Origin: Arthrobacter sp. U41
Lineage (GTDB): Bacteria; Actinomycetota; Actinomycetes; Actinomycetales; Micrococcaceae
DNA length: 64,000 nt
Assembly (NCBI RefSeq): GCF_001750145.1
Contig: NZ_CP015732.1
Span: forward strand, 2,480,001-2,544,000
Direction of reading: 5' to 3'
Shown here: piece after piece, positions 29,256-37,472 of the stretch
Layout of the letters: each line of letters opens with the position of its first letter
Position numbering within the stretch: position 1 is the first letter of the stretch
Notes under the pieces: model-generated
Database searches by the model: none
Told to the model about the DNA's origin: nothing
What the model saw: the letters and a program-made list of their open reading frames with translations, nothing else
Made by a program: the position numbers and the translations under genes

Positions 29256-29315
29256 GGCAGGTCCGCGGGCCCGCGGGCCCGCCGGAGGATGGGACGGTCC
29301 GGGTGCGGACCTGCC
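29256..29315. repeat. Inverted repeat between SDR gene and mfd
   Basis: Perfect 11-bp arms lie at 29256-29266 and 29305-29315, with a GC-rich interior containing CCGCGGGCCCGCGGGCCC. It sits in the 249-bp divergent promoter region, about 100 nt from both start codons. It could be regulatory or simply a structured leader. Confidence 0.4.
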
Positions 29316-29412
29316 TCCGGGCTGCGCGGTAGGCTTGGGTTACCCGGGATTCTCGCGAATTCCGGCTATTCGTGTTGCCTGCATCCCCGTGACTCTGACA
29401 GGAGCTACAGCT

Positions 29413-32400
29413 ATGAGCCACTCCGGCCCCACTCTCACCGGTTTGCGCCGTGCCCTCTCCGAGGACCGGAATTACGCCCGGGTCCGGACCGAAGCCGCCC
29501 GCGGTTTCGACGCCCGCAGCGAGGATTACCAGATCAGCGCCCCCGCCGGACTGCGCCCGGCGCTGCTCGCGGAAATGGCCGACGGACTGGCCGCCTTGGC
29601 CGCGGACACAGCGAAGGACAGCACCGGTCTGGGCCCGGTCGTTCTGGCCGTCACCGCCACCGGCCGGGAGGCCGAGGACCTGACCGAAGCGCTGCGCGCT
29701 TTCCTGCCGGCCGACGCCGTCGCCGAGTTCCCCAGCTGGGAAACGCTCCCGCACGAACGGCTTTCACCCCGTTCGGACACGGTGGGCCGGCGGCTGTCCG
29801 TGCTGCGCCGGCTCGCGCACCCCGAAACATCCACCGGCGGCGCCCTGCGCGTCGTTGTCGCCCCGGTCCGGGCCGTTGTGCAGCCGCTCGTCGCGGGTCT
29901 TGGTGAGCTGGTGCCGGTGACGTTGACGGTCGGCCAGGAGGCCCCGTTCAGCAGCGTCGTGCGAAGCCTTGCCGACGCCGCCTACGCCCGTGTGGACATG
30001 GTCACGCGGCGCGGTGAATTTGCCGTCCGCGGCGGCATGCTGGATGTCTTCCCGCCCACCGAGGACCACCCCATCCGGGTGGAGTTTTTCGGCGACGAAG
30101 TGGACCAGATGCGCTGGTTCGCCGTCGCCGATCAGCGTTCGCTGAGCGCGCCGGGGGTGCACCACCCCACCGAACTGCACGCCCCGCCGTGCCGCGAAAT
30201 CCTGATCACACCCTCGGTGATGTCCCGCGCCGCGACGCTGAAATCACAGTTGCCGGCCGCCGCGGACATGCTGGAGAAGATCGCCGGCGGCATCGCCGTC
30301 GAGGGGATGGAGTCCCTGGCCCCGGTGCTGGTGGATGCCATGGTGCCGTTCCTGGACCAGTTCCCGGCCAGTTCGATGGCCGTGGTGATCGAACCGGAAA
30401 AGGTCCGGACCCGCGCCCACGACCTCGCCGCCACGAACGAGGAATTCCTTGAGGCGGCCTGGTCGACGGCGTCCGACGGCGGTACAGCACCCCTTGACCT
30501 CACGTCCCAGGCCTCCGAGGCCCTGCATTCGGCCAGCTTCCGTTCGCTCACCGAAACCCGCTCCGCGGCCCTCGCGCACGAGGTGTCCTGGTGGTCGATC
30601 ACCTCGCTGGCCACCGACGAGGAACTGCTGCCGGACGTCGATGTCCTTAACCTGCACGCCCGGGAACCCCGCGGCTACCAGGGCGACGTCGCCGAGATGA
30701 TGGACTTCATCGGCTCCCACGTGCGGGAGCAGTGGCGGGTTGTTGTCGTCACCGAAGGTCCCGGCCCGGCCCAGCGGCTCGCCGAGCTCTTCCATGACAA
30801 CGACATTCCGTGCGCCCGGGTCGGCTCCCTCGACGACGAGCCCCAGGCCGGGCTGATCGAGGTGACCACGGCCGCGCTCGGACGCGGTTTTGTGCTGGAA
30901 CCGCTCAAGCTCGCGCTGCTGACCGAGGCGGACCTGCTGGGACGGACCTCCGCCGGTTCCACCAAGGACATGCGCCGGATGCCGTCCAAGCGGCGGAACG
31001 CCGTGGACCCGCTGCAGCTCGTGGCCGGCGACTCCGTGGTGCACGAACAGCACGGCATCGGCCGGTTTGTGGAGCTGATCCAGCGAAAGATCACCGTCGG
31101 CGGCTCAAAAGACTCAGTCGGGGTGCGCGAATACCTCGTGCTGGAGTATGCGCCGTCCAAACGCGGCGCCCCGGGCGACCGGCTCTTTGTGCCCACCGAC
31201 CAGCTGGACCAGGTCACCCGCTATGTTGGCGGGGATACCCCCGCGCTGAGCAAGATGGGCGGCGCCGACTGGTCCAGCACCAAGTCCAAGGCGCGCAAGG
31301 CAGTCAAGGAAATCGCCGGCGAGCTGATCCGGCTCTACTCGGCCCGGATGGCCTCCCGCGGCTACGCCTTCGGCCCCGACACCCCGTGGCAGCGCGAACT
31401 CGAGGAAGCCTTCCCGTATGTGGAGACCCCGGACCAGCTGACCACCATCAACGAGGTCAAGGCGGACATGGAGCGGGAGATCCCGATGGACCGGCTGATC
31501 TCCGGCGACGTGGGCTACGGCAAGACCGAGATCGCGGTCCGGGCGGCCTTCAAAGCCGTCCAGGACGGCAAACAGGTCGCCGTGCTGGTGCCCACCACCC
31601 TGCTCGCCCAGCAGCACTATGAAACCTTCACCGAACGGTTCTCCGGCTTCCCGCTGGTGGTCAAGCCGCTGTCCCGCTTCCAGGCCGGAAAAGAGGCCAA
31701 GGAGACGGCCGAAGGGGTCAAAGCCGGCTCCGTGGACGTGGTGATCGGCACCCACCGGCTGCTGTCCAAGGACTTCGCGTTCAAGGACCTCGGCCTCGTG
31801 ATCGTGGACGAGGAGCAACGCTTCGGCGTCGAACACAAGGAAGCGCTGAAGAAGATGCGCACCAACGTGGACGTCCTGGCGATGAGCGCCACCCCGATTC
31901 CCCGGACCCTGGAAATGTCGCTGACCGGCATCCGCGAGACCTCCACGCTCGCCACCCCGCCGGAGGAACGCCACCCGGTGCTCACCTACGTGGGCCCGTA
32001 CACGGACAAGCAGACCTCCGCGGCGATCCGCCGGGAACTCATGCGCGAGGGCCAGGTGTTCTTCGTGCACAACCGGGTGTCCACGATCGACCGGACCGCG
32101 GCGAAGATCCGCGAACTCGTCCCGGAGTCCCGGGTGGAGGTGGCGCACGGACAGATGTCCGAAAGCCGGCTGGAGCAGATCATCGTGGATTTCTGGGAGA
32201 AACGCTTCGACGTGCTGGTCTGCACCACGATCATCGAGACCGGGCTGGACATCTCCAACGCGAACACCCTGATCGTGGACGGGGCGGAGAAATACGGGCT
32301 CTCCCAGCTGCACCAGCTGCGCGGGCGGGTGGGCCGTGGCCGCGAACGCGCCTACGCGTACTTCCTGTACCCGTCCGAGAAGCCGCTGGGCGAAGTGGCG

Positions 32401-33078
32401 CTGGAACGGCTCAAGGCCGTCGCCACCCACAACGAGCTCGGTGCCGGGATGCAGCTGGCCATGAAGGACCTCGAGATCCGCGGCGCCGGCAACCTGCTGG
32501 GCGGGGAGCAGTCCGGCCACATCCAGGGTGTGGGCTTCGACCTCTACATCCGCCTGGTCGGCGAGGCTGTGGCCGAGTACCGGGGCGAGGCCGAGGAGAA
32601 GGCCGCGGAGATGAAGATCGAGCTGCCGGTCAACGCGCACCTGCCGCACGACTATGTGCCGGGCGAACGGCTGCGCCTCGAGGCGTACCGCAAGCTCGCC
32701 GGGGCGATCACCTACGAGGCGATCGACGAAGTGCTCGCCGAGCTCGTGGACCGCTACGGCGAGCTGCCGCTGCCCGCGAAGAACCTGATCGACGTCGCCC
32801 GCTTCCGGGTCGGTGCCCGCGAGGCCGGGCTCAGCGATGTGGCCCTGCAGGGCAACTTCATCAAGTTCTCCCCGGCACAGCTGCCGGAGTCCAAGCTCAT
32901 GCGGCTGACCCGGATGTATCCGGGGTCGCAGTCCAAACCCGCCCTGGACGCGGTGCTCATCCCCAAGCCCAAGACCGCCCGGATCGGCGGCCGGGACCTG
33001 CAGGACGCCGAGATCCTGGAGTGGGCCAACGGCGTTATCCGCAACATCTTCTCCGATGCGCCGCTGGCGGTGAAATAG
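29413..33078 (+). CDS. mfd: Transcription-repair coupling factor Mfd
   Basis: The 1221-aa DNA translocase removes RNA polymerase stalled at lesions and recruits UvrA. The N-terminal UvrB-like damage-recognition region is followed by the RNA-polymerase-interacting domain (DSVVHEQHGIGRF). The RecG-like helicase has Walker A GDVGYGKTE at 698-706 and DEEQRFG at 799-805; motif III is MSATPIPRTLEMSL and motif VI is QLRGRVGRGRE. The C-terminal TRCF domain is complete. ATG 29413 has GGAG nine bases upstream. The frame stays open to 29173, but the extra 80 residues are Pro/Gly/Arg-rich and overlap the divergent promoter region. Confidence 0.98.
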   Translation: MSHSGPTLTGLRRALSEDRNYARVRTEAARGFDARSEDYQISAPAGLRPALLAEMADGLAALAADTAKDSTGLGPVVLAVTATGREAEDLTEALRAFLPADAVAEFPSWETLPHERLSPRSDTVGRRLSVLRRLAHPETSTGGALRVVVAPVRAVVQPLVAGLGELVPVTLTVGQEAPFSSVVRSLADAAYARVDMVTRRGEFAVRGGMLDVFPPTEDHPIRVEFFGDEVDQMRWFAVADQRSLSAPGVHHPTELHAPPCREILITPSVMSRAATLKSQLPAAADMLEKIAGGIAVEGMESLAPVLVDAMVPFLDQFPASSMAVVIEPEKVRTRAHDLAATNEEFLEAAWSTASDGGTAPLDLTSQASEALHSASFRSLTETRSAALAHEVSWWSITSLATDEELLPDVDVLNLHAREPRGYQGDVAEMMDFIGSHVREQWRVVVVTEGPGPAQRLAELFHDNDIPCARVGSLDDEPQAGLIEVTTAALGRGFVLEPLKLALLTEADLLGRTSAGSTKDMRRMPSKRRNAVDPLQLVAGDSVVHEQHGIGRFVELIQRKITVGGSKDSVGVREYLVLEYAPSKRGAPGDRLFVPTDQLDQVTRYVGGDTPALSKMGGADWSSTKSKARKAVKEIAGELIRLYSARMASRGYAFGPDTPWQRELEEAFPYVETPDQLTTINEVKADMEREIPMDRLISGDVGYGKTEIAVRAAFKAVQDGKQVAVLVPTTLLAQQHYETFTERFSGFPLVVKPLSRFQAGKEAKETAEGVKAGSVDVVIGTHRLLSKDFAFKDLGLVIVDEEQRFGVEHKEALKKMRTNVDVLAMSATPIPRTLEMSLTGIRETSTLATPPEERHPVLTYVGPYTDKQTSAAIRRELMREGQVFFVHNRVSTIDRTAAKIRELVPESRVEVAHGQMSESRLEQIIVDFWEKRFDVLVCTTIIETGLDISNANTLIVDGAEKYGLSQLHQLRGRVGRGRERAYAYFLYPSEKPLGEVALERLKAVATHNELGAGMQLAMKDLEIRGAGNLLGGEQSGHIQGVGFDLYIRLVGEAVAEYRGEAEEKAAEMKIELPVNAHLPHDYVPGERLRLEAYRKLAGAITYEAIDEVLAELVDRYGELPLPAKNLIDVARFRVGAREAGLSDVALQGNFIKFSPAQLPESKLMRLTRMYPGSQSKPALDAVLIPKPKTARIGGRDLQDAEILEWANGVIRNIFSDAPLAVK

Positions 33079-33081
33079 CGA

Positions 33082-33915
33082 ATGATGGGCGGACACCACG
33101 CCGCGTCGGGGGCCGCGGCGTGGGTGGCGATTGCCTCCACCGGCCCGTACACTCTCGGCTGGTTTCCGCTGGACGCGACCGGGATCCTGATCGGCGGGAT
33201 GGCGACGGCGGGAACGGCCCTGGTCTGCGACTGGGACCACCGCTCCAGCACGGTGGCGCACTCGCTGCCGCCGCTGTCGAACGTGATCGCGGTCGGCATC
33301 GAGAACGTCTCCGGCGGCCACCGGCAGGGCACACATTCCCTGCTCGGCGCCGCGTTTTTTGTCATGCTGGCGGCGCTGGCGGGGCAGCTTCAGCTGCAGA
33401 CCCACTGGGGCCTGCTGTCGGTGGGTGCCGGGCTGCTGTGCATGTTCATGATCAACATCGCCGCGAAAGCCCTGAAGCTCTTCCCGAAGTACGGCTGGAT
33501 CAGCAACTGGGTCTTCGCCCTCTGCATGGCCGGGCTGGTGACCTGGTTCGCGCCGCACCAGTGGACCTGGCTTCCGGTCTCGATGCTGACCGGCGTGCTG
33601 GTGCACATCGTCGGGGACATGATCACCACCGGGGGAGTGCCGCTGCTCTGGCCGCTGGTGATCAAGCCGCCGAAATTCCTGCGGAAGCTGCCGCTGGTGA
33701 AAAACGTCTGGAAGGCCAACGGGGCGTTCGCGGTTCCGCTGCTGGGCCGCGCCGGGTCACGGCGGGAATGGTTCGTGCTGATTCCGGTCAGTGCCTACGC
33801 CATGATCGGCATGTTCGGCGCGGTGCTGGCCCTGGCCGAGCTGCAGTGGCCCGCCGCGGTGGCGACCGGGACCGGTCTGCTGCAAAGCCTCTACGGGCTG
33901 CTCGCCGCGGCGTAA
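33082..33915 (+). CDS. YdjM-like membrane metal-dependent hydrolase
   Basis: The 277-aa integral membrane protein of the YdjM/DUF457 metal-dependent hydrolase family has about six or seven hydrophobic segments. Conserved polar motifs are an N-terminal GGHHAASG, DWDHRSSTVAHSLPP (about 53-67), SGGHRQGTHSLLG (about 74-86) and HIVGDMITTGGVP, a constellation of His and Asp likely to bind metal. It begins four bases after the mfd stop, so it is probably co-transcribed with mfd. E. coli YdjM is LexA-controlled; no LexA box is seen here. The substrate is unknown. Confidence 0.82.
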   Translation: MMGGHHAASGAAAWVAIASTGPYTLGWFPLDATGILIGGMATAGTALVCDWDHRSSTVAHSLPPLSNVIAVGIENVSGGHRQGTHSLLGAAFFVMLAALAGQLQLQTHWGLLSVGAGLLCMFMINIAAKALKLFPKYGWISNWVFALCMAGLVTWFAPHQWTWLPVSMLTGVLVHIVGDMITTGGVPLLWPLVIKPPKFLRKLPLVKNVWKANGAFAVPLLGRAGSRREWFVLIPVSAYAMIGMFGAVLALAELQWPAAVATGTGLLQSLYGLLAAA

Positions 33916-33995
33916 CGGCGCTAACCCGCAACGGCGGGCCGGTGACGCCGGCCGCCCCCGCCGGCCCGGGCCGCGGGTGAAATGGCCGGGGGTTA

Positions 33996-34033
33996 AACGA
34001 CCGAAGCCCCGGGGGTCCGGGGCTTCGGTCGTT
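33996..34033. terminator. Bidirectional terminator
   Basis: Perfect 17-bp arms at 33996-34012 and 34017-34033 enclose a GGGT loop. A short A-run lies on the left and T residues on the right. It sits between the convergent genes at 33082 and 34050 and can serve both. Confidence 0.85.
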
Positions 34034-34049
34034 CACGTACGGTGCGGCT

Positions 34050-34283
34050 TTAGAATTCGCCCGCGGAGTCCGAGCGGCCGGTGATGGTCTGCGGGATCCA
34101 GAAGGCCAGGGCGAACAGGCCGAGGCAGGCGGCCATCGGCCACGGGTTGCCCAGCGTCAGGAAGGTCAACGAATAGAGCGAAGCGAAGAACAGGACCATC
34201 ATGAGGACGAACAGGATGAGGCTGGAGGCCAGGCTGTTCTCGTTCTGCGGGGTCTGCTGGGTTTTCGCGGTGTTGCTGGACAT
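34050..34283 (-). CDS. Small two-helix membrane protein
   Basis: The 77-aa hypothetical protein has a polar Gln/Asn/Thr-rich N-terminus and two hydrophobic segments (SLILFVLMMVLFFASLYSLTFL and WPMAACLGLFALAFWIPQ). GAGGAGGA four bases before ATG 34283 is a very strong ribosome binding site. It lies 53 bp downstream of deoC on the same strand and may share its transcript. No function can be assigned. Confidence 0.8.
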   Translation of the reverse strand: MSSNTAKTQQTPQNENSLASSLILFVLMMVLFFASLYSLTFLTLGNPWPMAACLGLFALAFWIPQTITGRSDSAGEF

Positions 34284-34336
34284 TCGTTCCTCCTCGGCCC
34301 CGTGGGGCTCAAAACTGTGGCGGCTGCCGGAGCGGA

Positions 34337-35086
34337 TCAGTACGCGGAGGAACCCTGTTCACCCTTGACGATCGCGATCCCGGAGCTGGCGCCAATACGT
34401 GTTGCACCTGCAGCAATCATAGCCTGTGCGTCGGCGAGCGAACGCACGCCACCCGAGGCCTTGACACCGAGTTCCGGGCCCACCGTCCGGCGCATCAGCG
34501 CGACGTCCGCGGCGGTGGCCCCGCCGCCGTTGAAGCCCGTGGAGGTCTTCACGAAATCGGCTCCCGCCGCCACGGCAGCCTCACAGGCCAGCACCTTCTG
34601 GGCATCGTCCAGCAGCGCCGTTTCGATGATGACCTTCAGGATGGCGCCGCCGTCGTGGACAGCGTCCGCGACGGCGGTGATGTCATCGATCAGGGCGCCC
34701 TTGTCGCTGGCCCGGGCCGCGGCGATGTTGATCACCATGTCGACTTCCTCGGCGCCGTCCAGCACGGCACCGCGGGCCTCGAAGGCCTTGACGTCGCTCG
34801 GGGTGGCGCCCAGCGGGAAGCCGACGACCGAGCAGGTCAGCACGCCGGTGCCCCTCAGGGCCTTCTTGACCGTCTTGACCCAGACCGGGTTGACGCACAC
34901 GGACTTGAACCGGTATTCGGCGGCTTCGGCACAGACCCTGAGGATCTCGGCCTCGCTTGCCTCCGGCTTGAGCAGCGTGTGGTCGATGTAGGAGGCAATG
35001 TTCCCCGAAGTTTCGGGGTTTCCCGCGGTTCCGGATTCCGGGGCAGCGGCGGTGGCGTTCCCGGCAGTCGCGGCTTCGTTGCTCAT
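34337..35086 (-). CDS. deoC: Deoxyribose-phosphate aldolase
   Basis: The 249-aa class I aldolase cleaves 2-deoxyribose-5-phosphate to acetaldehyde and glyceraldehyde-3-phosphate in deoxynucleoside catabolism. The TIM-barrel signatures are [19 protein letters not shown], and the Schiff-base Lys in [15 protein letters not shown]. The first 30 residues are a low-complexity Ala/Gly/Asn/Thr extension absent from E. coli DeoC. AAAGGGA six bases before ATG 35086 supports the start. The other nucleoside-salvage genes here (pnp, phosphohexomutase) lie 7-10 kb away. Confidence 0.95.
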   Translation of the reverse strand: MSNEAATAGNATAAAPESGTAGNPETSGNIASYIDHTLLKPEASEAEILRVCAEAAEYRFKSVCVNPVWVKTVKKALRGTGVLTCSVVGFPLGATPSDVKAFEARGAVLDGAEEVDMVINIAAARASDKGALIDDITAVADAVHDGGAILKVIIETALLDDAQKVLACEAAVAAGADFVKTSTGFNGGGATAADVALMRRTVGPELGVKASGGVRSLADAQAMIAAGATRIGASSGIAIVKGEQGSSAY

Positions 35087-35187
35087 GGTGGTCCCTTTCC
35101 TGGCTTCTCAGGTGTCCATCTTGCCATAACAGGCCATGCCACCGGAGGGCCTGCACGCAGGGGCCGGGCAACACTTCAGGCAACGGT

Positions 35188-36048
35188 TCAGGCGGCTTCC
35201 GCAAGGGGCTCCGCCATGCCGGCCCGGAGCAGCTGGGAGGCGCACACGGACGCCGAGGAGGAGGCGGCCACCAGCAGTCCCAGCCGGACGCCGTCGAACA
35301 CCGCGGCGTCCCCGATCGCCCAGATCCCCGGAACGGAGGTGCGGAAGTCGCGCCCGATGACGATCCCGCCCTGGCGTGCCGTCTGCAGCCCGGCGCTGAC
35401 CGCGAGGGCGTCGCGGGCAATCGGTTCCTCGGCCAGGACCACAAGGTCCCCGGCCATGCTGGAGCCATCCTCGAACACAATCCCGGCGGCCGTGAGCGCC
35501 GAGCCGGCAAGGGTGGGTACGACGGCGGCCGGCCGCTGCGTCGTGCGGATGGGGCGGACACCGCGGGAGCGCAGCACAGCCTCGGCCTGGCCCGCGGCCG
35601 TTCCGGTGCCGACCAGGATGCCCAGCGGCCGCCGCCCCAGCACCCGAGTGACGTCCTTGACGGCCTCGCCCAGCCCGGCGGCGTCGTCGATCGTGGAGTA
35701 GTTCAGGCAGCGGCCTTCCCCGGCAAGCGGTGCGCCGGCGGGGGAGGACCCGGTCGCGATGACCAGCTGGTCGTAGCTGAATTCCAGGCCGTCCGCCGTC
35801 GTGACATGGCGGCTGTCGGGGTCGACGTAGCTGGCCGGCTGGCCGAAGCGGACCGAGACCTGCGGGAGGGCGGCCAGTTCCAGGAGCTCGGCGGGTGCGT
35901 CATCCCGGTTGCTGAGCACCGTGATGCCGCCCGCGAACGGCGTCCGGGTGAGCTGGCGGACGAGGGCCTGCGCGGCCGGGCCGGCCCCGGCGATGACGAT
36001 GCGGGGCCGGGTCTGGGAATCGGCGGGAACGGTGGAGGTGGCGGACAT
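35188..36048 (-). CDS. Short FAD-dependent oxidoreductase, NirB N-domain-like
   Basis: The 286-aa protein has an FAD-binding GAGPAAQALV near residues 20-29, LVIATGSSP, a second nucleotide-binding GILVGTGTAAGQAEA near 143-157, and the C-terminal FAD motif VPGIWAIGDAAVFDG. It looks like the pyridine-nucleotide/disulfide reductase module found at the N-terminus of NirB, but is about 100 residues shorter than usual and has no Fe-S or siroheme domain. AAAGGG seven bases before ATG 36048 supports the start. A 25-bp inverted repeat separates it from nnaR upstream. A reductase feeding electrons to NirB or a ferredoxin is possible; no redox-active Cys pair is seen. Confidence 0.8.
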   Translation of the reverse strand: MSATSTVPADSQTRPRIVIAGAGPAAQALVRQLTRTPFAGGITVLSNRDDAPAELLELAALPQVSVRFGQPASYVDPDSRHVTTADGLEFSYDQLVIATGSSPAGAPLAGEGRCLNYSTIDDAAGLGEAVKDVTRVLGRRPLGILVGTGTAAGQAEAVLRSRGVRPIRTTQRPAAVVPTLAGSALTAAGIVFEDGSSMAGDLVVLAEEPIARDALAVSAGLQTARQGGIVIGRDFRTSVPGIWAIGDAAVFDGVRLGLLVAASSSASVCASQLLRAGMAEPLAEAA

Positions 36049-36204
36049 GGTGAGGCCCTTTCGCTGGTGGCCTTTGGTGCGGCCTGACTGCTTGTTGGTC
36101 CCCAGCGTAGGCGGCCGATTTTTCCGGCAGGTTTCCCCGGTGTTGCGGAATTTTCGCCGCCCGTTCGCCAGTATTTACTCACCGGTAATGTCGTGCGTCA
36201 CACA

Positions 36205-36267
36205 CAACGCGGGGTCACTTCGCGCCCATAAAACACCTTGGGATGGGCGCGAAGTGACCCCGCGTTG
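36205..36267. repeat. Perfect 25-bp inverted repeat after nnaR
   Basis: Arms at 36205-36229 and 36243-36267 are perfect 25-bp complements around a 13-base loop. It begins seven bases beyond the nnaR stop (minus strand), so it can act as terminator for nirB-cobA-nnaR. The exceptional length and perfection suggest a repetitive extragenic element rather than a simple terminator. Confidence 0.85.
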
Positions 36268-36273
36268 CTGTTG

Positions 36274-37467
36274 TTAAACGCGGATCCGGTAGCCGCGCTT
36301 CACCACGGTTTCCACCAGCCGGCCGTCCGGCAGGGCCGAGCGCAGCCGGCTGACCGTCATGTCCAGGGCATGGACGGAGCCGCGGAGTTCCAGCAGCTCG
36401 GACAACGCCTCACGGGACAGCACGGCGCCGCCGGCGCCCAGCAGCGCCCGCAGCAGCAGCAGCGGCGCGGGGGCCAGTTCCACGGCCCCGCCATCGATCC
36501 GCAGCGAGCGGCCGCGGAGTTCCACGCGGCCTGACACGGTGTCCAGGCGGCGGACGTGGTTGAGGGCAAGGTGCTCCACGACGAGCCGGATCAGGGCGCC
36601 CATCCGGAACCGCTCCGGAACCAGCGGCTGCAGTCCGGCGTCGATGAGCGGCTGCGCCGTGACCGGGCCGACGACGGCGGTGGCCACGGTGGTCTTCAGG
36701 CTCTCCACGAGCTGCCGGTACAGGCCCATCTCGTGCGCGGTGCTCCACATCGCATCCACCGCGGGGGCGCTGGTGAACGTCAGCACGTCCAGGTTGCCGC
36801 TGCAGGCGGCCTCGATCAGCCGCGGCAGCCGGTCCGCGCCGTCGGGCTTGACCCAGCGGTACGGGGTGACCGTCAGGACCGTGGCGCCGGACATCCGGAG
36901 GCGTTCGAGCTGGCGGACGTCGGTGTAGCCGTGCAGCTGCACCGCGACGGTCTTGCCGCGCACCCCCTCGGCCAGGAGCATGTCCACCAGGGTGGCGGTG
37001 GTTTCGTCGCTGCTGATCCCGACGTCGGCCAGCCCGGCCGCGCGGACGGCGCCCCGGGCCTTGGGCCCGCGGACGAACATCCGGGTGGCGCCGAGCGTTT
37101 CCAGCAGCTGCTCGCCGATGCCGAAGGTGTCCGCGGCCTCGCACCAGCGCCGCATGCCGTAGGCGGTGGTGGCGATGCACAGCTCAGGGCGTGCGGCGAT
37201 GATGGCGCGGGTGTCCTCGATCAGGTTCAGGTCCTCCTGCACCGGGGCGATCTTCAGCGCCGGCGCGTGCAGCACCTCCGCGCCGCGCCGCTCCAGGGCC
37301 TCGATCAGGTCCTGGGAGCGGCGGTGCGAGGTGACGCCGATCCGGAAGCCCTCCAGCGGCAGCTCCACCGTCCCCGCCGCAGGCCCGGCCACCGTCTCCG
37401 GCCCGGTGTCCGGTCCCGGATCGGCGCCCGGCAGCCCGGCGGGGGCGATGGCGTTGAGCGCGCTCAC
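36274..37467 (-). CDS. nnaR: NnaR-type regulator (HemD-like plus winged helix)
   Basis: The 397-aa protein joins a uroporphyrinogen-III synthase-like domain (about 40-280; GVTSHRRSQDLIEALERRGAEV and LTFTSAPAVDAMW) to a C-terminal OmpR/PhoB-type winged helix (about 300-397; LSREALSELL, ALDMTVSRLRSAL and VKRGYRIRV). This architecture is that of NnaR, which works with GlnR to control nitrite and nitrate reduction genes in Streptomyces and mycobacteria. It lies directly behind cobA and nirB. Translation starts at GTG 37467 (GGGGG ten bases before) or at GTG 37476, whose overlap with the cobA stop is GTGA. Whether the HemD domain is still catalytic is not clear from sequence. Confidence 0.88.
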   Translation of the reverse strand: MSALNAIAPAGLPGADPGPDTGPETVAGPAAGTVELPLEGFRIGVTSHRRSQDLIEALERRGAEVLHAPALKIAPVQEDLNLIEDTRAIIAARPELCIATTAYGMRRWCEAADTFGIGEQLLETLGATRMFVRGPKARGAVRAAGLADVGISSDETTATLVDMLLAEGVRGKTVAVQLHGYTDVRQLERLRMSGATVLTVTPYRWVKPDGADRLPRLIEAACSGNLDVLTFTSAPAVDAMWSTAHEMGLYRQLVESLKTTVATAVVGPVTAQPLIDAGLQPLVPERFRMGALIRLVVEHLALNHVRRLDTVSGRVELRGRSLRIDGGAVELAPAPLLLLRALLGAGGAVLSREALSELLELRGSVHALDMTVSRLRSALPDGRLVETVVKRGYRIRV

Positions 37468-37472
37468 GGTTC

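Noticed and set aside
29173..29412. Longer start for mfd
   Set aside because: The frame is open but encodes Pro/Gly/Arg-rich sequence overlapping the divergent promoter region; ATG 29413 has a ribosome binding site.
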